Origin: Nonomuraea gerenzanensis
GTDB lineage: Bacteria; Actinomycetota; Actinomycetes; Streptosporangiales; Streptosporangiaceae
DNA length: 64,000 nucleotides
Direction of reading: 5' to 3'
Assembly (NCBI RefSeq): GCF_020215645.1
Contig: NZ_CP084058.1
Location: forward strand, 124,001-188,000
A program made the position numbers and the translations under genes. Position 1 is the first letter of the stretch; each line of letters opens with the position of its first letter. Shown here piece after piece: positions 16,756 to 22,901 of the stretch. The notes below the pieces were generated by a model, which was given only the letters and a program-made list of their open reading frames with translations, ran no database searches and had not been told where the DNA came from.

Positions 16756-16929
16756 TCAGTGCGAGCGGGAGGACTTGCCCACCACGGCGACCGCCACGAA
16801 GACGAGGACCGCGATGACGCCGATGATCAGAGCGAGCTTGATCAGGCCTGCCAGCATCGGCAGCAGGAAGTTGAACAGCACGAAGAGACCCAGCAAGGTC
16901 CCTATGACGAGCATCACGACTCTACCCAT
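16756..16929 (-). CDS. 57-aa two-helix membrane protein, unknown function
   Basis: ATG at 16929 to TGA at 16756, 57 aa. Sequence begins MGRVVMLVIGTLLGLFVLF and ends VVGKSSRSH, with two hydrophobic helices (about residues 4-30 and 33-50) and a basic C-terminus. It is first of a tight three-gene unit with DUF6412 (5 bp gap) and the short YidC paralogue. Small size hides it from routine gene callers. Codon use is high-GC at third positions, in keeping with real coding. Confidence 0.7.
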   Translation of the reverse strand: MGRVVMLVIGTLLGLFVLFNFLLPMLAGLIKLALIIGVIAVLVFVAVAVVGKSSRSH

Positions 16930-17012
16930 GCAGCCACCGTACGTCCTCGGCCCATGATCGCGCGAGCCTTACGAAGCGATGACGTGCACATCACTTCCCG
17001 GCGCCGGGGCCG

Positions 17013-17018
17013 TACCGT
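17013..17018 (+). promoter_or_regulatory. Probable -10 box TACCGT of the response-regulator operon
   Basis: TACCGT ends 6 nt before the GTG at 17025; consistent with leaderless initiation, although GAAGG between could act as a weak SD. Confidence 0.4.
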
Positions 17019-17024
17019 GAAGGC

Positions 17025-17720
17025 GTGAACACACGCATCCTGGTGGTGGACGACGACCCGACCGTGTCCGAGGTCGTGGCGCGCTATCTGGAGCGTGACG
17101 GGCACGAGGTCGAGTGCGTCGGCGACGGCGCCGAGGCGCTGCGCAGGGCGCTGGCCCGGCCGCCCGACCTCATGGTGCTCGACCTGATGCTGCCCAAGCT
17201 CGACGGCCTGCAGGTGTGCAGGAAGCTCAGGGAGCGCTGGCCGGTCCCGGTGATCATGCTGACCGCGCTCGGCGAGGAGATCGACCGCGTGGTCGGGCTG
17301 GAGACCGGCGCCGACGACTACGTGACCAAGCCGTTCAGCCCCCGCGAGCTGGCGCTGCGCGTGCAGTCGGTGCTGCGGCGGGCGCGCGGCGCCTCCGTTA
17401 CCGGCGGCACCGGCGTGCTGCGCGACGGTGACCTGGTGGTGGACGTGGGAGCCCACGAGGTACGGCTGCGGGGCGAGGAGGTGCTGCTGACGGCCCGCGA
17501 GTTCGACCTGCTGGCCCACCTCATGCGCAACCCGCGCCAGGCGTTCAGCCGGTCGGCGCTGCTCAACCAGGTGTGGGGGTGGTCGTTCGGCGACTCCTCC
17601 ACCGTGACCGTGCACGTGCGGCGGCTGCGGGAGAAGATCGAGCCTGATCCGACGGATCCGCGGAGAATCGTCACCGTCTGGGGGGTCGGCTACCGGTACG
17701 AGCCCATGGACGGCTCCTGA
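17025..17720 (+). CDS. OmpR/PhoB-family response regulator
   Basis: 231 aa. Receiver domain (residues 1-115) with acidic cluster VVDDD, phosphoacceptor Asp in LMVLDLMLPKLDG, Thr in IMLTALG and Lys in YVTKPFSP. C-terminal winged helix (about 130-228) with LLTAREFDLLAHLMRNP and VWGVGYRYEP. Its stop overlaps the ATG of the partner kinase by one base (TGATG), so a cognate pair. Stimulus unknown. Confidence 0.93.
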   Translation: MNTRILVVDDDPTVSEVVARYLERDGHEVECVGDGAEALRRALARPPDLMVLDLMLPKLDGLQVCRKLRERWPVPVIMLTALGEEIDRVVGLETGADDYVTKPFSPRELALRVQSVLRRARGASVTGGTGVLRDGDLVVDVGAHEVRLRGEEVLLTAREFDLLAHLMRNPRQAFSRSALLNQVWGWSFGDSSTVTVHVRRLREKIEPDPTDPRRIVTVWGVGYRYEPMDGS

Positions 17721-18823
17721 TGCCCCGTCCGGGCGACCTGCCCATGATCGTGGCCGTCACGGCCGGGCTGGGGCTGCTCATCGCGCTGTCGGGCATCTGG
17801 CTGATGTGGCGGCTGCGTACCAGGTCCATCGGAGTGATGCTGGCCGTGGTCGTGGTGGTCGCCGTGACCGCCACGCTGGCCGGCGTGGTGGCGATCATCA
17901 ACAAGATGATCATCGAGGGGGCGACCAAGGACTTCGTGCTGAGCGTGGTGGCGGTCGGCGGGCTGGTGGGCCTGGGCGTGGCGTTCGTGCTGGCCAGACG
18001 GGTGGTCGGGGAGAGCAGGCGGCTGGTGGAGGCGGTGCGGCACGCGCCGTTCGTGGCGCCGCGCGGGCTGCCTGCCGAGTTGCAGACGATCGCGAACACG
18101 CTGGAGGAGGCGTACGCGCGGGAGCGGGCCCTGGAGGGGGCGCGGCGCGAGCTGGTGGCCTGGGTCAGCCACGACCTGCGGACCCCGCTGGCCGGGATGC
18201 GCGCCATGGCCGAGGCGCTGGAGGACGGGGTGGTGTCCGACCCCGAGACGGTCGCGCGCTACCACGGGCAGATCAAGCTGGAGGTCGAGCGGCTGTCAGG
18301 GATGGTGGACGACCTGTTCGAGCTGTCACGGATCCACGCGGGGGCGCTGCGGCTGTCGCGGGCCAGGGTCGGGCTCGCGGACCTGGTCGCCGACACGCTG
18401 GCCGGCGCGGAGCCGCTGGCCAGGGCCAAGGGCGTGGTGCTCACGGCCGAGGCGGCCGCCGCGGTGCCCGTGGAGGCCGACGCGGGAGCTCTCGGCCGGG
18501 CCCTGGGAAACCTGGTGGTCAACGCCATCAGGCACACGCCGTCCGACCAGAGCGTGGTGCTCAGGGCCGGGGTCGACTCCTCGGGCATGGCCTGCCTGTC
18601 GGTCACCGACTGCTGCGGGGGGATACCGGAGGAGGATCTGCCCCGGGTCTTCGAGGTGGCCTTCCGGGGGGAGACGGCTCGTACCCCTACCGCTGACGGA
18701 GGGGCCGGGCTCGGGCTGGCCATCGCGCAGGGGATCGTGGAGGCCCACGACGGGGTGATCGAGGTGGTCAACGACGGGCCGGGGTGCCGGTTCGAGATCC
18801 GGCTGCCCCTGGTCGGCGGCTGA
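17720..18823 (+). CDS. Two-component sensor histidine kinase
   Basis: 367 aa. Two N-terminal transmembrane helices (about residues 8-30 and 37-62) plus a third near 72-92, a short HAMP-like linker, HisKA with VAWVSHDLRTPLAGMRAMAEAL, and HATPase with LGNLVVNAIRHTP and GGAGLGLAIAQGIVEAHDG. Almost no extracytoplasmic loop, so it probably senses within the membrane, like intramembrane-sensing kinases that respond to cell-wall stress (inference). Translationally coupled to the preceding regulator. Confidence 0.92.
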   Translation: MPRPGDLPMIVAVTAGLGLLIALSGIWLMWRLRTRSIGVMLAVVVVVAVTATLAGVVAIINKMIIEGATKDFVLSVVAVGGLVGLGVAFVLARRVVGESRRLVEAVRHAPFVAPRGLPAELQTIANTLEEAYARERALEGARRELVAWVSHDLRTPLAGMRAMAEALEDGVVSDPETVARYHGQIKLEVERLSGMVDDLFELSRIHAGALRLSRARVGLADLVADTLAGAEPLARAKGVVLTAEAAAAVPVEADAGALGRALGNLVVNAIRHTPSDQSVVLRAGVDSSGMACLSVTDCCGGIPEEDLPRVFEVAFRGETARTPTADGGAGLGLAIAQGIVEAHDGVIEVVNDGPGCRFEIRLPLVGG

Positions 18824-18840
18824 CCCTTCGCCATCCCCGT

Positions 18841-19236
18841 TCAGGCGCTCTCCGGGAGGTCCCTGGGCTCGCCGAACGACTCCGCCATCGCCCGGAACGT
18901 CGGGCACGGCCAGCGCCACATGCAACTGCGGCACCGCAGGATCGGATGGGCGGTGTCACTCGTGATGCCCCCCGCGTCGCGCGGCTGGTGCAGATCGAGC
19001 AACCGGAGCCCCAGCTCCGAGAACCTGAGCAGCTCGGTGCGTGCCCCGGCGAGGAACTCGAGGTCCTCGATCGCGAGTTTGGTGCGGATGGGGACGTAGC
19101 CTTCGTGGTTCACCAGGCCGCGCAGGCGCCCTGCTTGGTCATGCCATGACGTCGCCTTGTCTGTGCTGATGAGGATGGTCTCCAGGCGTTCTCGGAGGCC
19201 CTGGCGCTGAGCGTCTTCTGGTTTGTCTGCTTTCAT
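18841..19236 (-). CDS. Conserved hypothetical protein with C-terminal Cys cluster
   Basis: 131 aa from the ATG at 19236; an upstream in-frame GTG at 19305 would add 23 residues and neither has a clear SD. Helical N-terminal half, then a C-terminal HPILRCRSCMWRWPCP motif with three cysteines, possibly metal-binding or redox. A TTGACA-like element on this strand (19308-19313) may be its -35. I do not recognise a characterised family. Convergent with the sensor kinase gene, 17 bp away. Confidence 0.7.
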   Translation of the reverse strand: MKADKPEDAQRQGLRERLETILISTDKATSWHDQAGRLRGLVNHEGYVPIRTKLAIEDLEFLAGARTELLRFSELGLRLLDLHQPRDAGGITSDTAHPILRCRSCMWRWPCPTFRAMAESFGEPRDLPESA

Positions 19237-19411
19237 CGATGCGGGGCCCGTCGGTCGTGCCCCAGCCCCTCCTTCTCCACGAAGCGGTGGCGGTTCCCGT
19301 GTCACGCTGTCAAGCTTCGCGTACTCTCCGTTTTCATGGAGCCCAAACGGAGGACAAAAACCTGTGGTTCCCCCATCGGCGTGACAACGTGACCGGAAGC
19401 GCTCGCGCCGC

Positions 19412-19417
19412 TAGCCT
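19412..19417 (+). promoter_or_regulatory. Probable -10 box TAGCCT of a leaderless STAS transcript
   Basis: TAGCCT ends 6 nt before the GTG at 19424, with no SD. Confidence 0.45.
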
Positions 19418-19423
19418 GCCCAT

Positions 19424-19771
19424 GTGGAGCTCAAGGTCTCGACTCGATCACACGCCGGGTGCGCACTCGTTGCCATCACCGGAGAAATCGACCTCTATAC
19501 GGCGCCCCACCTGCAGTCCGAGTTCACTCGGCTGCTGCAGGACGGGCCTAGCCGGGTGGTCATCGACATGTCCGCCGTGGATTTCTGCGACTCCACGGGG
19601 ATGAACGTGCTGCTCTCGGCGCTGAAGCGGATGAAAGAGCAGGGCGGGACGCTGGAAGTGGCGGCCCCGCGTCCGGCCGTACGCAAGATCCTGCAGGTCA
19701 CCGGGCTCGACTCGGTGTTCACCGTCCATGATGAGGTGCCGCAGGAGTTCCTCATCGCAGAGGGCTCATGA
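19424..19771 (+). CDS. STAS-domain anti-sigma factor antagonist
   Basis: 115 aa, SpoIIAA/RsbV type. ITGEIDLYTAPHL and the phosphorylation loop VDFCDSTGMNVLL, where the Ser of DST is the target of an RsbW-like kinase. Acts by partner switching to free a sigma factor. The RsbW-like ATPase gene at 15389 is a possible but unproven partner. GTG start; the TAGCCT box suggests a leaderless message. Confidence 0.92.
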   Translation: MELKVSTRSHAGCALVAITGEIDLYTAPHLQSEFTRLLQDGPSRVVIDMSAVDFCDSTGMNVLLSALKRMKEQGGTLEVAAPRPAVRKILQVTGLDSVFTVHDEVPQEFLIAEGS

Positions 19772-19805
19772 CGAGGTTCTCCCGTCGCCGCGGAGGCGAT
19801 GACCG

Positions 19806-20534
19806 GTGAGTGGCGACACGGCTGTCATCATTCCCGCCGCCAACGAGGCCGACCGCATCGCGGCCACCGTCAAGGCCGCCGCGGCCCTGCCCGGCGTCGA
19901 CCTCGTGGTGGTCGTGGACGACGGCTCGGCCGACCAGACCGGCAGGGTGGCCAGGGCGGCCGGAGCCAGGGTGGTGCGTCACAGCCGCAACCGCGGCAAG
20001 GCCGCCGCCATGGAGACGGGCGCCGAGGCCGTGCGCCTGCTCGACGAGGACGCCGCGCCGCGCCACCTCCTCTTCCTCGACGCCGACCTCGGCGACACGG
20101 CCGCCGCCGCCGCGCCCCTCATCGAGCCCGTACGCGCGGGCGAGGCGGACATGACGATCGCCGTGTTCAGCACCCGGGTGCGGCTCGGCGGGCACGGCTT
20201 AGTCGTACGGCTGTCCAAGGAGGGCATCCGCCGGGCCACCGGCTTCGACCCCGCCCAGCCGCTCAACGGGCAACGCTGCCTGACCAGGGCCGCGTTCGAG
20301 GCCGCGCGGCCACTCGCGCACGGGTTCGGGGTGGAGACCGCGCTGACCATCGACCTGCTGCGCAAGCGCTACCGCGTGGTCGAGGTCGAGGTCGACATGG
20401 CCCACAGGGCCACGGGCACCGACTGGCGGGCGCAGCTGCACCGGGCACGGCAGCTGCGTGACGTGGCCAGGGCGTTGGCGGTGCGGGAGCCGGTGGTCGT
20501 TCAGAACCTCGACAAGCTGCGGCATCGGCGGTGA
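19806..20534 (+). CDS. Family 2 glycosyltransferase
   Basis: 242 aa, GT-A fold without membrane segments. VIIPAANEADRIAATV opens the fold, VVVVDDGSADQT and LLFLDADLGD carry the nucleotide-sugar and metal (DxD) aspartates. Related to the polyprenyl-phosphate or glucosyl-3-phosphoglycerate synthase groups, but too short to assign to either. GTG start 34 bp after the STAS gene; likely co-transcribed. It sits near two polyprenol-phosphate-dependent mannosyltransferase-like genes, so a lipid-linked sugar donor role is plausible. Confidence 0.85.
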   Translation: MSGDTAVIIPAANEADRIAATVKAAAALPGVDLVVVVDDGSADQTGRVARAAGARVVRHSRNRGKAAAMETGAEAVRLLDEDAAPRHLLFLDADLGDTAAAAAPLIEPVRAGEADMTIAVFSTRVRLGGHGLVVRLSKEGIRRATGFDPAQPLNGQRCLTRAAFEAARPLAHGFGVETALTIDLLRKRYRVVEVEVDMAHRATGTDWRAQLHRARQLRDVARALAVREPVVVQNLDKLRHRR

Positions 20535-20541
20535 TCGGTCC

Positions 20542-20547
20542 TAGACT
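20542..20547 (+). promoter_or_regulatory. Probable -10 box TAGACT of a leaderless DinB-family transcript
   Basis: TAGACT ends 6 nt before the ATG at 20554; no SD in between. Confidence 0.45.
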
Positions 20548-20553
20548 TCCGGC

Positions 20554-21093
20554 ATGCCGGACATAGACGAGCAGGGCCGCCCCGAACCTCCCCTCGACGG
20601 TGACGAACTCGCCACCCTCGTGGGTTACCTGGAGTTCCACCGCGCCACCTTCGCGTGGAAGTGCGCCGGGCTGGACGCGGCCGGGCTCAAGGCCACCGTG
20701 GGGGTCTCGTCGATGACGCTGGGCGGGATGCTCAAGCACCTGGCCTACGTCGAGGACCACTGGTTCTCCCGCCACCTGCACGACCGCGAGGGCCAGCCCC
20801 TGTGGGCCACGGTGGATTGGAAGAGCGACCCCGACTGGGACTGGCACTCGGCCGCCGCCGACACTCCCGAGGAACTGCGCGACCTCTGGCAGGACGCCGT
20901 GTCCCGCTCCCGCCTCCTGCTCGACGAGGCGGTCGCGGACGGCGGCCTCGGCCGTCTGTCCCGGCGCGCCTGGCCCGACGGGCGTCGGGTGAGTGTGCGG
21001 TGGATCCTGGTGCACATGATCGAGGAGTACGCGCGGCACAACGGGCACGCCGACCTGATCCGCGAGTCGGTGGACGGGCTGACGGGCGAGTGA
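20554..21093 (+). CDS. DinB/DUF664 family protein
   Basis: 179 aa four-helix bundle. The three metal-binding histidines of the DinB superfamily can be placed in LKHLAYVEDHWFSR and the VHMIEEYARHNGHADLIRE segment near the C-terminus. Such proteins include thiol S-transferases (mycothiol or bacillithiol dependent); the exact substrate is unknown. Followed by the DnaA-box array; its own stop region is duplicated 32 bp downstream. Confidence 0.88.
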   Translation: MPDIDEQGRPEPPLDGDELATLVGYLEFHRATFAWKCAGLDAAGLKATVGVSSMTLGGMLKHLAYVEDHWFSRHLHDREGQPLWATVDWKSDPDWDWHSAAADTPEELRDLWQDAVSRSRLLLDEAVADGGLGRLSRRAWPDGRRVSVRWILVHMIEEYARHNGHADLIRESVDGLTGE

Positions 21094-21416
21094 TGCTGCC
21101 TGTGGGCACGGGCGCGGGCGGGTGATGCTGCCCGTGAGCGTGGCCGTCCACAGGCCCGGCCGTGCTCGACGCGGCCTGCGGGGGCGGTTGTCCACAGGTG
21201 GCCGTGCTCGACGCGGCCTGCGGAGGCGATCGTCCACAGGCGGCCGTGCTCGACGCGGCCTGCAGTGTGCGGCTGTCCACAGGCGGCCGTGTTTCTCGAT
21301 GCCCGTAGGCGCAGTCGTCCACAGGCGGCCGTGCTTGACGCCGTCCGCGCTCACGGTCGTCCACAAGTAGCCGTGCTTCGGCCGGACGCGCCCCGCGAGT
21401 GTGCTGGAATTTCCCG
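21094..21416 (+). repeat. Tandem array of six DnaA-box-like sites, 42-44 bp period
   Basis: This 323 bp gap holds no gene. Six direct copies of NNGTCCACA lie at 21144, 21188, 21230, 21273, 21315 and 21357; the second is the perfect actinomycete DnaA box TTGTCCACA, four others differ at one position (TCGTCCACA three times, CTGTCCACA once), and the first differs at two (CCGTCCACA). Start-to-start spacing is 44, 42, 43, 42 and 42 bp, close to four helical turns, so all boxes face the same side. The unit continues as GGCGGCCGTGCTCGACG and decays in later copies. Probably a DnaA-binding cluster; see findings. Confidence 0.75.
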
Positions 21417-22901
21417 GTGACTTCGCAGACGCAGCGCCCACGGGCCCGGAGCCGATCGGCAGGGGCCGCCACGGTGGCGATCGGCGTCTCGATCCTGCTC
21501 ACCATCGCCCTCGGCGTGCTCGGCCCGTCGGCGATGGTCCCCGCGCTGGGCGGCCCGCCCTGGCAGCCCCCGTTCTCCCTGGGCGTCGAGCCCGATCCGC
21601 ACCTGGTGATCGCACTGGCGGCGGCGGCCATCCTGCTCGGCGGCCTCGGCCTGCTGGCCGCCCTGCTCGCCCTCAGGAGTCCCGGCACGCACCGGCTGCC
21701 CGACCCACGGCGGCTCGTCGCGGCCGGCTGCCTAGCCGCCGGCATCCTGGCGTTCCTGCCGCCGTCGGGCTCCGGCGACCACCTCAACTACGCCGCGTAC
21801 GGCCGCATGGTGACCCTCGGCCTCAGCCCGTACACGCACGGCGCCGTTGACCTGCCCGGCGACCCCATCGCCGACGCCGTGGAGAAGCCCTGGCGCGAGG
21901 AGCCGAGCGTCTACGGCCCCGTGGCCACGGCGGTGCAGGCGCTGGCGAGCTGGATCGGCGGCGACTCGCTCCGGCTGACGATCTTCGTCCTGGCCCTCGT
22001 CAACGCCGCCGCGTTCATCGCCACAGCCCTGCTCCTCGACCGCTTCACCAGGCACGACCCGGCCAGACGCCTGCGCGCCGCGCTGCTCTGGACGGCCAAC
22101 CCCCTCCTGCTCTACCAGCTTGTCGCGGGCATGCACGTCGACACCCTCGCCATCGCCTGCATGGTCGCCGCGCTCCTGGCCAGGGGCCGCCCCGTCGGCG
22201 CGGGCGCGCTGCTGGGCCTCGGGGTGGCGATCAAGGTCAACGCCGGGCTGGTGGCCCTGGGGCCGGCCTGGGAGCTGCGGCGGCGCCCCGCCCGCCTGGC
22301 TCTCATGGCGGGCTGCGCGGTCGCGGTGGTGATCGTGGGGTACGCGATCGTCGGGCCCGAGGCGATCGGCCCCATGACCAGGACGAGCAAATCGATCTCG
22401 CACGCGTCACCGTGGAAGCTCGTCCAGGGCGGGCTGCAGACGGTGGTGGGCACCGGCAGCGCGTACCGGGGCGAGATCCAGATCGGCTCGCTCCTGCTGC
22501 TGGCGCTCGTCGCCTGGGCGCTGCTCCGGTGGGCCGCACGCAGACAGCCCCTGGCCGGCGAGCTGGACGCCCCGATGGTGGCGGTGGGGCTGATGGTGGC
22601 CTACCTCTTCGCCACGCCGTACATCCTGCCGTGGTACGACGGGCTGGCGTTCGGGCTGCTGGCGCTGGTGGCGGCTGCCACCCTGGACCTGTTCGTGGTG
22701 GTGCACCTGACGGTCCTGTCGCTGGCGTACCTGCCTGCCAGGGTGGAGGGGGTGCCGGCCGAGCTCGGCTGGCTCAGCGGGGAGCTCAGGCCCCGGCTCG
22801 CCTGGGTGCTGCTGGCTCTGACCGTGGCGCTGGTGGTGTGGGCGTGGCGAGCTGCAGGGCCCGCACGCAGGCCGCGAGCGTCAGCGGCACCGCCACCGTG
22901 A
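21417..22901 (+). CDS. MptB-like polyprenol-phosphate-mannose mannosyltransferase
   Basis: 494 aa, GT-C fold with about 13 transmembrane helices. SGSGDHLNYAAYGRMVTLGLSPY in the first loop carries the acidic catalytic residue typical of MptA/MptB enzymes, and KPWREEPSVYGPVAT and TANPLLLYQLVAGMHVD are family hallmarks. These enzymes build alpha-1,6-mannan on lipid carriers outside the membrane. GTG at 21417 chosen; an in-frame GTG at 21399 is an alternative. The last 116 bp overlap the 3' end of the opposite-strand 946-aa gene. Confidence 0.85.
   Translation: MTSQTQRPRARSRSAGAATVAIGVSILLTIALGVLGPSAMVPALGGPPWQPPFSLGVEPDPHLVIALAAAAILLGGLGLLAALLALRSPGTHRLPDPRRLVAAGCLAAGILAFLPPSGSGDHLNYAAYGRMVTLGLSPYTHGAVDLPGDPIADAVEKPWREEPSVYGPVATAVQALASWIGGDSLRLTIFVLALVNAAAFIATALLLDRFTRHDPARRLRAALLWTANPLLLYQLVAGMHVDTLAIACMVAALLARGRPVGAGALLGLGVAIKVNAGLVALGPAWELRRRPARLALMAGCAVAVVIVGYAIVGPEAIGPMTRTSKSISHASPWKLVQGGLQTVVGTGSAYRGEIQIGSLLLLALVAWALLRWAARRQPLAGELDAPMVAVGLMVAYLFATPYILPWYDGLAFGLLALVAAATLDLFVVVHLTVLSLAYLPARVEGVPAELGWLSGELRPRLAWVLLALTVALVVWAWRAAGPARRPRASAAPPP

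Noticed and set aside
21144..21365. CRISPR array
   Set aside because: Period is regular, but the inter-box segments are themselves copies of each other rather than unique spacers, and no cas gene is near.
21122..21370. 82-codon plus-strand open frame over the repeat array
   Set aside because: It simply translates the 42-44 bp repeats; no SD, repeated low-complexity peptide.
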